Of a stretch of 49,528 nt of DNA, positions 25,778-34,088 are shown piece after piece. Numbering within the stretch: the stretch's first letter is position 1; every line of letters begins with the position of its first letter. The stretch is taken from assembly GCF_001647275.1 (NCBI RefSeq), contig NZ_LRMM01000035.1:1-49528 (forward strand). The letters are read 5' to 3'. Both the position numbers and the translations under genes were made by a program. The stretch comes from Rufibacter ruber (GTDB taxonomy: Bacteria > Bacteroidota > Bacteroidia > Cytophagales > Hymenobacteraceae). A model generated the notes under the pieces. That model saw nothing but the letters and a program-made list of their open reading frames with translations, made no database searches and had not been told where the DNA came from.

Positions 25778-26053
25778 TTATTTACGAATGCCTAATTCAG
25801 CGATAATAGCACGGTAGCGCTCAATGTCGGTTTTGGTCAGGTAGTTCAGCAATCTTCTTCTCTTACCAACCAGTTTCAACAGACCCAAACGGGTAGAAAA
25901 ATCTTTCTTGTGGGTCTTCAGGTGGTCTGTCAGGTGATTGATACGAGCCGTAAACAGAGCGATTTGAGACTCAGCAGAACCGGTGTCAGTAGCTGATTTT
26001 GCAAAACCGTTGTTTTGGAAGATCTCTTTTTTTGCTTCAGTAGTTAATTTCAT
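25778..26053 (-). CDS. rpsO: 30S ribosomal protein S15
   Basis: 91 residues with the S15 signatures [20 protein letters not shown] and [19 protein letters not shown]-like sequence (here [19 protein letters not shown]). Binds 16S rRNA early in 30S assembly. It has the best Bacteroidota promoter in the window and its own terminator, and lies upstream of pnp as in many bacteria. Confidence 0.97.
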   Translation of the reverse strand: MKLTTEAKKEIFQNNGFAKSATDTGSAESQIALFTARINHLTDHLKTHKKDFSTRLGLLKLVGKRRRLLNYLTKTDIERYRAIIAELGIRK

Positions 26054-26102
26054 TGCGTGTAACTGTACTTGTCTTTTTTATCGCAGTTCAGAATATAAGG
26101 CG

Positions 26103-26133
26103 CAAAGATAGACAACAATGCCGAATATTCAAA
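26103..26133 (-). promoter_or_regulatory. rpsO promoter, exact TTTG-N19-TATCTTTG
   Basis: On the minus strand TTTG (26133-26130), a spacer of exactly 19 bases and TATCTTTG (26110-26103), a perfect match to the Bacteroidota consensus, 50 bp before the ATG. Confidence 0.85.
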
Positions 26134-26166
26134 CCTTTCAATTTATTTTAATCTATTCTTTCTCTT

Positions 26167-27582
26167 TCACTGGGCGGTGGCGGGCCTTCTGAAACGGGCA
26201 GTGATTTTCCGCCAGAAGTCAAACTCCAACAGGTTGGAATCATTGCGCGCCTGGTACAGGAAGAACAACCCCACGGGCAGCAGGATCATATTGGCTGCCC
26301 ACATGCCCAGCCACACCGGCGCCACCCCTTCCCGGCCCCACTTCTCGCCCAGGATACTCATCACGTAGTAGATGATGAAGAACGCAATAGAAATGATGAC
26401 TGGCATGCCCAGGCCGCCTTTCCGGATAATGGCCCCCAGCGGCGCCCCAATCAGGAACATGATAAAGCAGGCCAAAGACTGGGTAAACTTGCGGTAAATC
26501 TCTATCTCATAGTTGTTCTTGTCGCGCTGTATGCTAGCCAGGCGCGAGGCGTACGAACTGGTAAAGCTCTTCACATTACGCGCAGCGTTGGTGGCAGACT
26601 GCACCTCCTGCAAACTGGCAGCTGCCAGTTTTTTGCCCAGCTTAAAGCCTTTGACATTTGCCGTGTCTTTGGCCATGCTGGCGGCAAAGTAGGTATAGTA
26701 TGGCCTGATGTTAGGCTCCAGCAGTTTGGTCTCCTGCCCTACCTGCTTCTCTAACGAGTCAGTGATCTGCACCAGCTGATTGATGTTCTTCATCATCTTA
26801 TTGTCAGCGAAGTACTGGGCGTCACTGCGGGTCATCTGGAAGCTGGACAGGTTCACCATGATTTTATTCTGGGAAAAAGCCTGCCTGAAATAACCGCTGC
26901 CCTGTGAATAATTGTTGTTGCCAGAACGGTCCTCGGCAAAGGTCTTCCCGTTGAACAGCTCCAAGACCAGATACTGGTCATTGAACTTAGTGTACATCTT
27001 GCCAGAGTCTGCCAGCACCACCACCGCGTTGCCCTGCCCGTTGCTATGGTCATAGATCATGATGTCTTTCATGGTCTGGCCATCTTCAAACTTCTTCCCC
27101 ACCTTGATGCTGCGGTTGGGCAGCCCGTTGTAAAATGACCCTGCCTTGATATCCAGAGCCGGTTTTTTCTGTCTTATGTCCCACATGAGGCTGTACGCGC
27201 GTAGGTTGGCTTTGGGAACAATGGTATTATGGAAGTTGAAGGCGGCAATGGTTAAGAGTACCGCAAAGAAAAACACCGGGCGCAAGGCGCGCACCAAAGA
27301 AATTCCTGAGGTTTTGATGGCCGTGAGCTCATGGTGCTCCCCCAGATTCCCAAACGTCATGAGTGACGAAAGAAGAATGGCCAGCGGGAAGGCCATTGGG
27401 GCCAGGTTCAGACTGAAATAGAACAGCAGCTCGGCAATGACATCAGCGCCCAGGTTTTTCCCCACCAGGTCATCCAGGTACTTCAAAATGACCTGCAGCA
27501 GCAGAATGAATTCAACAACAGCAAACGTGAGGAAAAAAGGCCCTAAGAAGGACTTGAGTATAAGTTTATCTAATTTTTTCAT
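26167..27582 (-). CDS. LptF/LptG family permease
   Basis: 471 residues from ATG 27582 (an upstream GTG at 27597 is less likely). Membrane helices sit near the N-terminus (about 13-35 and 52-75 with PMAFPLAILLSSLMTFGNLG, and 95-115) and a C-terminal set (about 375-455), with a periplasmic domain between, as in LptF/LptG. This is the membrane part of the exporter that moves lipopolysaccharide to the outer membrane. The central domain is longer than in E. coli, as is usual in Bacteroidota. LptF and LptG cannot be told apart here. Confidence 0.9.
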   Translation of the reverse strand: MKKLDKLILKSFLGPFFLTFAVVEFILLLQVILKYLDDLVGKNLGADVIAELLFYFSLNLAPMAFPLAILLSSLMTFGNLGEHHELTAIKTSGISLVRALRPVFFFAVLLTIAAFNFHNTIVPKANLRAYSLMWDIRQKKPALDIKAGSFYNGLPNRSIKVGKKFEDGQTMKDIMIYDHSNGQGNAVVVLADSGKMYTKFNDQYLVLELFNGKTFAEDRSGNNNYSQGSGYFRQAFSQNKIMVNLSSFQMTRSDAQYFADNKMMKNINQLVQITDSLEKQVGQETKLLEPNIRPYYTYFAASMAKDTANVKGFKLGKKLAAASLQEVQSATNAARNVKSFTSSYASRLASIQRDKNNYEIEIYRKFTQSLACFIMFLIGAPLGAIIRKGGLGMPVIISIAFFIIYYVMSILGEKWGREGVAPVWLGMWAANMILLPVGLFFLYQARNDSNLLEFDFWRKITARFRRPATAQ

Positions 27583-27680
27583 GTACCAGTGCGCCACTGT
27601 TTCCCGCGCCGGTCTTGCATTGAAGCCGGAAAAATCCTGGGGAGGTGGCCAAATTTACGAAAAGCGGCGGATATGGCTGC

Positions 27681-28076
27681 CTAACCGCCTATTAACTCCC
27701 GCAAATTCTGAACCAGGTTGTCCCAGAGTTCGGTTAACTGTTCAACGTCGCCTACGTCTGTATAGTCTATGATGCGTAGAAATTGCTCCTGCGTCAGCTC
27801 ACTGGTCTCTATTGAAAAATCTATGTAGCTGTTGTCATGCGGTATGCCCTTGTTGGTGTTCTGAAAGGTAAACCGCACAGATTTATTTGTCCGTTGGCTC
27901 GTCATTTCAGCCAGGTGGTCCTGGTTATCCCACCGCAGGTTGAACACGCGGTCATTCATTTGAATGGCCTGGTCACACAGCCACTGCCCCAGCCCCGACG
28001 CAGTGCTCAGGTACGGGTACATCATTTTGGCTGAGGCGTTTAAAGGGTATTCACGTACAAACTTTATTTTACTCAT
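27681..28076 (-). CDS. START-like domain protein
   Basis: 131 residues, no signal or membrane segment. MSKIKFVREYPLNASAKMMY, then PYLSTASGLGQWLCD, resembles START/AHSA1-type hydrophobic-cavity proteins common as single small genes in Bacteroidota. Ligand and function unknown. It stops about 98 bp before the LptF/G start on the same strand and may be transcribed with it. Confidence 0.75.
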   Translation of the reverse strand: MSKIKFVREYPLNASAKMMYPYLSTASGLGQWLCDQAIQMNDRVFNLRWDNQDHLAEMTSQRTNKSVRFTFQNTNKGIPHDNSYIDFSIETSELTQEQFLRIIDYTDVGDVEQLTELWDNLVQNLRELIGG

Positions 28077-28163
28077 GCGTTTCGAGAGCTAAAGTTAAGG
28101 GTATAGGTAAGGGTTGGGTTCATTCACTTTCTCAAATAAAGGAAAATATTTTATAGAAAAAAG

Positions 28164-28196
28164 TTTGTGCATTTTTAAATCTTTCTCCTACATTTG
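28164..28196 (+). promoter_or_regulatory. tRNA-Met promoter
   Basis: TTTG (28164-28167), a 21-base spacer and TACATTTG (28189-28196), 11 bp before the tRNA 5' end. Good fit to the Bacteroidota consensus. Confidence 0.78.
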
Positions 28197-28207
28197 CACC
28201 ACAATTC

Positions 28208-28281
28208 GGCGGGGTAGCTCAGATGGTTAGAGCGCAGGATTCATAACCCTGAGGTCGGCAGTTCGATTCTGCTCCCCGCTA
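28208..28281 (+). tRNA. tRNA-Met (anticodon CAU)
   Basis: A 74-base cloverleaf: acceptor GGCGGGG with CCCCGCT (first pair G-T), D stem GCTC/GAGC, anticodon loop TTCATAA, T arm GGCAG TTCGATT CTGCT with one G-T pair. The 3' CCA is not encoded. The last anticodon-stem pair is A opposite C. The CAU anticodon reads Met, or Ile if the C is lysidine-modified. The elongator Met form is favoured because T-loop and D-loop match ordinary elongators and no initiator-type mismatch at the first pair is obvious. Confidence 0.93.
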
Positions 28282-28282
28282 C

Positions 28283-28318
28283 AAACCCGCTTCATGCACA
28301 TGAAGCGGGTTTTCTTTT
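28283..28318 (+). terminator. Intrinsic terminator after tRNA-Met
   Basis: AAACCCGCTTCA and TGAAGCGGGTTT form a perfect 12-bp stem with the loop TGCACA, followed by TCTTTTT. Confidence 0.88.
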
Positions 28319-28539
28319 TCTCCCCAAATGCCAAAAAGTTCTGGTGCGCAGCTGCTTTGCTTTTCACCCCGCTGGTCTTAAATTCAAAATTATTCCCGTC
28401 CAATCAATCCTTTATTGGGTTTGCTGCTCATGGCCTGTCCCCTCATACTTTATTTCTGCAGGTACTTTAAAATCCATACCCGAAATACCTACCTCACGTG
28501 CCTGCACGAAAACTGGATCAATGCCGCCTGAAGATCCAT

Positions 28540-28578
28540 TGCGCTTTGGGCCTCTTTTCCGAAAAACACCTTTAAACT
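28540..28578. repeat. Dispersed palindrome, degenerate
   Basis: GCGCTTTGGGCCTCTTTTCC and GAAAAACACCTTTAAAC. It ends six bases before the start codon of the thioredoxin-like gene, so it would lie in or form the 5' leader and may cover the ribosome-binding region. Confidence 0.65.
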
Positions 28579-28584
28579 ACGAAT

Positions 28585-29237
28585 ATGAACAGACATAAAT
28601 TTTCCTTCAGAACTATCCCGGGATGGGTCTATACGTTGGCAATTATCGGGGTGCTGTACGCCACCGGCCTGCATACGGAAGTAATTGGTCAGGTGCAGCG
28701 CCTTCTTTTGGCCACCGGCCTCAAAAACGCTGAGGTGCCTTCCGTAGAGAATACAGTTCCAGCTCGGCATCTTCTACATCTACCTTGGCTTCGAAGGCGG
28801 GAGCCGGTTTCGAGATGAAAGATGTAGAGGGCAGAGTTGTTTCTTTTGAGTCGCTCCGCGGAAAAGTCATCTTCCTTAACATCTGGGCGACCTGGTGCCC
28901 ACCTTGCATTGCCGAGATGCCTAACATTCAGAGCCTCTACGAAAAAGTCGGCTCTGAGGAGATAGCCTTCGTGATGCTGTCTGTAGACCGAAAAGGCCTG
29001 GATAAGGTGAAGAAATTCATCGCCAGGAAAGGCTTCACGTTTCCTGTTTACCTGCCCATCAGCCAGATACCCGAAGAATTCAACAGCCCGTCTATTCCCT
29101 CCACTTACATTATTTCTCCCGAAGGCAAGATAGTGGCCCAACAAAGCGGAATGGCCGAATATGACACACCTGAAATGCGCAATTTTCTCCTGAAGCTGGC
29201 CAAGAAAACTACAAACCCTCTTACACCAGCAAAGTAA
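28585..29237 (+). pseudogene. TlpA/ResA-like thioredoxin-fold protein, frameshifted
   Basis: The first frame (from ATG 28585) gives a short basic N-terminus, a membrane segment (GWVYTLAIIGVLYATGL) and a periplasmic start up to VENTVPA. The second frame continues as a Ser/Thr-rich linker (SSASSTSTLASKAGAG) into a complete TlpA-type domain with WATWCPPCIAEM and the cis-proline segment SIPSTYI, ending at 29237. One missing base around 28757-28768 accounts for the break. No slippery site is evident. A membrane-anchored periplasmic thiol reductant is the expected product if intact. Its stop overlaps the convergent kinase gene by 17 bp. Confidence 0.85.
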
Positions 29238-31041
29238 ACCCAAACGTACTCCCCTGCCCCACGGCACTCTCCACCCAGATGCGGCCGCCCTGCGTCTGGA
29301 TGAACTCGCGGGAGATGGAAAGGCCTAAACCTGAACCACCTTTATAGGCTTCTTTTCCCGGAACTTGCACAAAACGCTGGAAGATACGTTCATGGTTCTG
29401 CGGTTCTATGCCGGGCCCGTTATCTTTCACCCGCACCACCACCGCTCCTTTGCCTTCGCTGGCCGATAAAACAATGGTTTCGTTTTGGGCCGAGTAGCGG
29501 ATGGCGTTGCTCAGGAGGTTCAGTAGCACCCAGGAGGTTTTCTCCACATCGGCTTTCACTGGTGGCAAGTGCGGCGGCAGGGAAATCTCCAGGTGGATGT
29601 TCTTCTCACGGAGCTGGAGCTGGATGGTGTTGGCGGCAAACTGCACAATATCGGCTACGTTGGCGGTGGCAATGTTGAGCTGGATGTTGCCGTTCTCCAG
29701 GCGGGCCACGTCCAGCAGCTCGGTGACCATCTTCTGGAGGCGCTGGTTCTCGGTTTTGATGGTGGCGACCAGGTGCTGCTGCTCGTCATTCATTTCGCCA
29801 ATGCGCTGGTTCTGCAACAGCTTGAGGGAATAGTTGATGGAGGCCAGCGGGGTTTTAAGTTCATGTGAGACGGTAGCCAGAAAGTTAGACTTGACCTGGT
29901 CCAGTTTCTTGAAATCGCTCACGTTGCGCAGCGAGAGAATGTAACCCGCAAATTCCTGCTTGCCCAAGACCTCATTGTAGGCCAGCACCTGAAACACTGA
30001 TTTGCGGTAGTACGCCTCTTCGCCCATATCGGTGATGGAAAGTACCGCCTCCGGCGAGGCACTGCTTCCGTCCTCTATTCCTTTTAGCAGCTCCTTAAAT
30101 AAATCATTCTGCGCGGCCACCTCCTGGGTTTTCGCGCCGATAAGTTTTTCGGGGGGCAGGCCCAGCAACCGACAGGCCACGGGGTTGGCGAGAATGATTT
30201 TCCCTTCGGCATCTAGTAAAATGATGGCTTCGTCCAGGTTGGTGATGATGGACTGGATGCGGTTCTTCTCGGTGATGAGTTCAGACAGGGTCGATTTTTC
30301 GTATTCGCGCAGGCGCACCAGCATCTGGTTAAAGACCTTGGACACTGCCCCGAACTCGTCATTGCCTTTGATGGGCAAGGTCTGGGAGAAGTTCCGCTGG
30401 GCCACGTATTCCAGCGAGGTGATGAGCTGCTGGATGGGCTGGGTCAGAGCCTCGGGCACACTGAAACAGAACACCAGCGCAAACAAAACGCTACAGGCCA
30501 ACAAGGCCAAAGTGTACTGCCACACCCGTTGCGAGGTTTCCTGCGCCTGCTGGTTTTTGAGTTGGAGGGCATCGGTGTTCAGACTCACCATCTGGTGGAT
30601 TTTGTCCTGCAGCAACTGGTACTTGGGCATCACGGTCACAAAATAGGCCTCAGACGGCACTCCGGCCGAGGTGTGCAGCAAGCGCTTCAGCTCAGCGAAG
30701 GTCTGCCGCATAGACATCACGGTTTCCCGTTCGCCTGGCTCCGTGATGTTTTCGCTCTCTCTTTGCAAACTGGCCTCAAAACGCTGGAGGTCGGCGCGGG
30801 TGCTTTCGGCAATCTCAACGGAGTCGGCTTTCAGGAAAACGGCCTGTTGCTGCGTGACCAGCAGATGGCTCAGGGCGTTGTTCATCTCCTGCCCCAGCTG
30901 CACCGAATACAGGTTGTCCTTGAGGATATTCTGCGCGGCGCGGTCCAGGCGGCTGAGGTTGTAGAGGTTGTAACTGCCCAGGCCCAGCAGCAGGGCCAGC
31001 ACCACCAGATACCCCAGCAGGATTTTGGTTTTAAGTTTCAT
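29221..31041 (-). CDS. Sensor histidine kinase (HAMP-PAS-HisKA), Kdp locus
   Basis: 606 residues. Membrane helix about 5-25; a helical periplasmic sensor region about 30-170; second helix about 174-195; HAMP about 196-250; PAS about 265-380 (NLDEAIILLDAEGKIILANP); HisKA with H393 in VSHELKTPLA; then the ATPase domain with LLNLLSNAIRY, VKDNGPGIEP and GSGLGLSI. All kinase motifs are intact. It follows the kinase-less KdpD gene on the same strand after a 551-bp hairpin-bearing gap, and probably supplies the catalytic half that KdpD lacks. The NtrC-type regulator at 40449-41816 is its likely partner (inference). Confidence 0.9.
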   Translation of the reverse strand: MKLKTKILLGYLVVLALLLGLGSYNLYNLSRLDRAAQNILKDNLYSVQLGQEMNNALSHLLVTQQQAVFLKADSVEIAESTRADLQRFEASLQRESENITEPGERETVMSMRQTFAELKRLLHTSAGVPSEAYFVTVMPKYQLLQDKIHQMVSLNTDALQLKNQQAQETSQRVWQYTLALLACSVLFALVFCFSVPEALTQPIQQLITSLEYVAQRNFSQTLPIKGNDEFGAVSKVFNQMLVRLREYEKSTLSELITEKNRIQSIITNLDEAIILLDAEGKIILANPVACRLLGLPPEKLIGAKTQEVAAQNDLFKELLKGIEDGSSASPEAVLSITDMGEEAYYRKSVFQVLAYNEVLGKQEFAGYILSLRNVSDFKKLDQVKSNFLATVSHELKTPLASINYSLKLLQNQRIGEMNDEQQHLVATIKTENQRLQKMVTELLDVARLENGNIQLNIATANVADIVQFAANTIQLQLREKNIHLEISLPPHLPPVKADVEKTSWVLLNLLSNAIRYSAQNETIVLSASEGKGAVVVRVKDNGPGIEPQNHERIFQRFVQVPGKEAYKGGSGLGLSISREFIQTQGGRIWVESAVGQGSTFGFTLLV

Positions 31042-31146
31042 GTAGAATGTATGAGGGCAACGTTATGTATCATGGAAGCTGTTCGGCGTTTTCTATTTTG
31101 CTAGTTCCGGGTGCACGTGCGCCGTTTATGCATCAAGAGTTCAGAT

Positions 31147-31188
31147 TTCCGTTTTTGCCTGTTTTCTGAAAAACAGGCCAAAAACGCA
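31147..31188. repeat. Dispersed palindrome
   Basis: Arms TTTCCGTTTTTGCCTGTTTT and AAAACAGGCCAAAAACG, with a CTGA loop. Confidence 0.9.
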
Positions 31189-31251
31189 AGCCAGCCAGAA
31201 TCACATTAAGTAGTAGGACAAATTAAGACATACCTTTTGTCATCTTGGAAA

Positions 31252-31328
31252 GATCTTAGGGAACAGTGGGCGAACTAGTAAAGCTTTATTCAGACGTTAT
31301 TACCGTTCGCCCACTGTTCCCTAAGATC
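31252..31328. repeat. Perfect 24-bp inverted repeat (hairpin)
   Basis: Left arm 31252-31275 begins GATCTTAGGGAACAGTGGGC; the right arm 31305-31328 is its exact reverse complement, with a 29-base loop. It is flanked by CTTTT on the plus strand. It is not part of the GGCCTGTTTT family. Confidence 0.9.
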
Positions 31329-31416
31329 CTTTTAGGATAACAACGAGAAGAGAAGGTGTACTTACTTCTGTCCATTTACTTTAATATGAAAACTCTAAAC
31401 AGCTTCCTCTTGAAAT

Positions 31417-31477
31417 GACCTATTGGGCAAGCTTAGCAAGCGGTGATTGCTCGCCATTACCGCTTGTCCCCAAAGAC
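31417..31477. repeat. Imperfect hairpin related to the one at 31252
   Basis: The inner stem CAAGCGGT (31437-31444) pairs with ACCGCTTG (31459-31466), and outer parts GACCTATTGGG and CCCCAAAGACC pair partly. Like the upstream hairpin it starts GA(T/C)C and ends in AGA(T/C)C followed by CTTTT or TTTT, so the two may be diverged copies. Confidence 0.6.
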
Positions 31478-31513
31478 CTTTTCCAGAGAACAAGATGTAT
31501 CAACCAAGCACCG

Positions 31514-31561
31514 ATTTCCGTTTAGCGGCTCTTTTTCTGAAAACAGGCCAAAAACGGAAAG
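31514..31561. repeat. Dispersed palindrome
   Basis: Arms TTTCCGTTTAGCGGCTCTTTTT and GAAAACAGGCCAAAAACGGAAA. The left arm has diverged by a few bases. It lies 31 bp past the KdpD sensor-half stop. Confidence 0.85.
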
Positions 31562-31592
31562 GTAGCCTTTTTCCGCTTGCCGTAGATTCCCT

Positions 31593-32729
31593 TTAATAAT
31601 TCACCAAGTAAATATCCGTCTCGGTGTTGGCCGCGGTAATGCGGGAAATTATTTCGCCGGTGATGCTTTTGCGCCACCAGCGGTGCCAGAAAGAACCTGT
31701 GGTAATGCCTAGCGTCACCAGCGTGATTTGCCGTTCGTTCACCTCGCGCAGCACCTCCTCGGCCACGTCTTCGGCTTTCACTTTGAGCACCTGCGCCCCC
31801 AGTTCGGTGGCCAACTGTAAATTGTTGAGGAGGTGCCGCTGGGTGGCCAGGTTGATGTTGAGGCTCGTCTCGCGGGAGGTCTGCACGTAGAGCAAATACC
31901 ACTCGGCGTGGTACCTATCGGCCAGGCGGGCCGATTTTCTTATGATTTCCCGTGCGCCCTTGGCGTTGGTGCCTATGCAGGTGAGCAGTTTCTCCGTGTG
32001 CCGTCGGTCTGGGGTGATGTGGGCGGTGTCAATCTGGCGTTCCAGCTGGTTGGCTACCTCGCGCAGCGCCAGTTCCCGCAATTGCAGCAGGTGGTCTTTC
32101 TGGAAGAAGTTTCTCAGCGCCGCCTCCACCTTGGCCGGCTCGTAGATTTTGCCCGATTGCAACCGCTCCAGCAACTCCGGAATGGTCAGGTCAATGTTCA
32201 CCACTTCATCGGCGAGGCGCAGTACGCTGTCGGGTACGCGCTCGGTCACTTCCACGCCCGTGATTTTCTCTACCTGCTGGTTCAGGCTTTCCAGGTGCTG
32301 AATGTTCACGGCGCTAATCACGTGAATACCCGCCTCCAGCAGTTGCACCACGTCCTGCCAGCGTTTCTCGTGCGCCGAGCCCGGCACGTTGGTATGGGCC
32401 AGCTCATCTACCACCACCATCTCGGGGCGGCGTTGCAGAATGGCGGGCACGTCCATCTCCTCCAGCGAGCGGCCCTTGTAGAAAACGGCTTTGCGCGGAA
32501 TAACCGGCAGCCCTTCCAACTGTTGCACCGTCTCTTTGCGGTTGTGCGTTTCCACGTACCCCACCACCACGTCCACGCCCTGCGCCAGCAGCGCGTGCGC
32601 CTCCTGCAACATGCGGTACGTCTTGCCCACGCCCGCCGCCAGCCCGATGTAGATTTTGAACTTCCCCCGCCGCGCGTGCCGGATCAACTCCAGAAACTTC
32701 CCGTCCGCCGCGTTTCCGCCTGAAACCAT
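31593..32729 (-). CDS. KdpD sensor half (KdpD domain plus Usp domain, no kinase)
   Basis: 378 residues. The KdpD N-terminal domain (about 18-228) has Walker A GLAAGVGKT, PEMVVVDELAHTNVPGSAHE (Walker B) and HVISAVNIQHLESLNQQVEK. It is followed by a Usp-like domain (about 248-378). Classical KdpD continues with four membrane helices and a histidine kinase; both are absent and the gene ends cleanly after the Usp domain (TDIYLVNY). It therefore cannot signal by itself and probably acts with the separate kinase at 29221-31041. Such short KdpD proteins are common in Bacteroidota and cyanobacteria. Confidence 0.92.
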   Translation of the reverse strand: MVSGGNAADGKFLELIRHARRGKFKIYIGLAAGVGKTYRMLQEAHALLAQGVDVVVGYVETHNRKETVQQLEGLPVIPRKAVFYKGRSLEEMDVPAILQRRPEMVVVDELAHTNVPGSAHEKRWQDVVQLLEAGIHVISAVNIQHLESLNQQVEKITGVEVTERVPDSVLRLADEVVNIDLTIPELLERLQSGKIYEPAKVEAALRNFFQKDHLLQLRELALREVANQLERQIDTAHITPDRRHTEKLLTCIGTNAKGAREIIRKSARLADRYHAEWYLLYVQTSRETSLNINLATQRHLLNNLQLATELGAQVLKVKAEDVAEEVLREVNERQITLVTLGITTGSFWHRWWRKSITGEIISRITAANTETDIYLVNY

Positions 32730-32760
32730 GAATATGAAAACTTAAGTTGAAATGTGGTGA

Positions 32761-32860
32761 AACCCACCCCTACCCCTCCGAGGAGGGGAATTCTTTCCAA
32801 GAGTAAGAATAACCGAAGCTAGGAGAAAATTCCTTTCTTGGGAGAGGCAGGGGTGGGTCC
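32761..32860. repeat. 100-bp element with inverted CCCACCCCTACCCCTCC ends
   Basis: The left end ACCCACCCCTACCCCTCC (from 32763) and the right end GGGAGAGGCAGGGGTGGGT (to 32858) are imperfect inverted copies, each extended by an AATTC-type segment towards the inside. Similar ends occur at 39785-39812 and 40283-40310. It fills most of the gap between the porin and KdpD genes. Confidence 0.75.
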
Positions 32861-32889
32861 ACACGGTTGCAATTCCCCTCGCCCCACCG

Positions 32890-34017
32890 CTAGAAAGCGA
32901 AAGACAAAGACGTAGTCAACGCCGTATTCTTATCTGTAGGGTTGCCGCTTTGTTTGGTAAAAATGTCATCCTTGGAATCCAGCACGCGCGCCTCCACCCG
33001 CCAGAGCACCTGCGTAGTGGGTGCGAAATCCAGGTTCAATGAATAGCCTGCCGTCTGGAAACCGTTGGCAGTTTCAGTTCCGATGATTACGCCGTGCTTG
33101 TCATGGTAGTACTCGCTGCGGGCCGCGATGCCTAGCTGGGGCAACACCTGGTATTTTACGGCCAAAGTAGGGTTCCACCAGCGGTTGTAGCCGTCTTCAT
33201 CGCCCGCTTTTTCCTCCAACCCAAAGTCGAAGGCAGCAATCAGGCCCCACTTATCGGCGGGCGAGACCGAGGCATAGAAGTTATGGAAATACCGCCGCTG
33301 TTTGGCCTTGTCCGGCTTCTCATTCCCGAAGAACGTGCTGGAGTTCAGCACCACTTTGCTGGACGGTTTAAACGTAATCTGCGTGCCCAGCGCCTTGTTC
33401 TGGTTTCCATCCGCCTCGCGGATGTTCTGCCAGCCGTTGAGCACCAGCCCGGTCAGCGTCCACTTCTCCGATACCTCAAACGTGATTTTCGCGCCCGCTT
33501 CATAGTACGGCGTGTTCTCGGCACTCAGGGAGCGGGTGAGCGTCAGGTTATCGCGGGAGATAGCCGACTCAGCCCCAATGTGCGAAGGGAAAATACCCGC
33601 ATCCAGCCAAACCTTGGGCAGTAGTTGTACGCCCACGTTGGCCTCGTACACGTGCCGCAGCAACTCCTGCTCGGCGGCTAGGTTGTATTGGGCGTAGGTA
33701 CCCGCCATCAGCCCCAGGTTCCCGCGCACCTTGTCCTGCGCGTAGTTTACCCGCAGCAAAGCCAGGTTCACATTAAATTCATTGTGCCGGTTGTGGTTGT
33801 ACAGAAAGCCCGGCCGCAGATGGTTCTCCGGTTGATTGAAGTCATAGGCATAATACACATCCACAAAACCGCTCAGTTGCCAGGGTTTGGCCGACCCGTC
33901 CTCTGAAGTGGTCGAAGTTGAGGCAGCCACAGAGGTTGAATCTGAAACGGTTTGCGCCTGCGTAAGCACCGTCAGGCATAAATAAAGGGCAATGGAAAGG
34001 GAGAACTTGGTTCTCAT
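32890..34017 (-). CDS. BBP2/OmpL-like outer-membrane porin of the Kdp locus
   Basis: 375 residues from ATG 34017, which gives a clean signal peptide (MRTKFSLSIALYLCLTVLTQ, then AQ). ATGs at 34038 and further upstream would put extra residues before it. The mature protein shows GFVDVYYAYDFNQPENHLRP, then GFLYNHNRHNEFNVNLALLR, the pattern I associate with putative beta-barrel porin 2, then amphipathic strands ending TTSLSFAF. It lies between kdpC and the KdpD gene. Such a porin is often found with kdp genes in Bacteroidota, suggesting a potassium-related outer-membrane route, but this is untested. Confidence 0.82.
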   Translation of the reverse strand: MRTKFSLSIALYLCLTVLTQAQTVSDSTSVAASTSTTSEDGSAKPWQLSGFVDVYYAYDFNQPENHLRPGFLYNHNRHNEFNVNLALLRVNYAQDKVRGNLGLMAGTYAQYNLAAEQELLRHVYEANVGVQLLPKVWLDAGIFPSHIGAESAISRDNLTLTRSLSAENTPYYEAGAKITFEVSEKWTLTGLVLNGWQNIREADGNQNKALGTQITFKPSSKVVLNSSTFFGNEKPDKAKQRRYFHNFYASVSPADKWGLIAAFDFGLEEKAGDEDGYNRWWNPTLAVKYQVLPQLGIAARSEYYHDKHGVIIGTETANGFQTAGYSLNLDFAPTTQVLWRVEARVLDSKDDIFTKQSGNPTDKNTALTTSLSFAF

Positions 34018-34088
34018 GGTGGTAGTTTTAAATTTCATGATGATGGATAAGAGGCATCGTTGTGCCTCAATGAATATGTGTTTAGATT

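Larger units (their letters stand above)
31042..31592. other. Gap between KdpD sensor half and kinase: hairpins only
   Basis: 551 bp with no coding sequence recognised. It holds two dispersed palindromes (31147-31188 and 31514-31561) and two larger hairpins (31252-31328 and 31417-31477). These structures may tune expression of the kinase relative to the KdpD gene upstream on the same strand. Confidence 0.6.

Noticed and set aside
28208-28281. tRNA-Ile2 with lysidine-modified CAU anticodon
   Set aside because: Cannot be excluded by eye, but the body looks like an elongator tRNA-Met; a tRNA-model score for both would decide.
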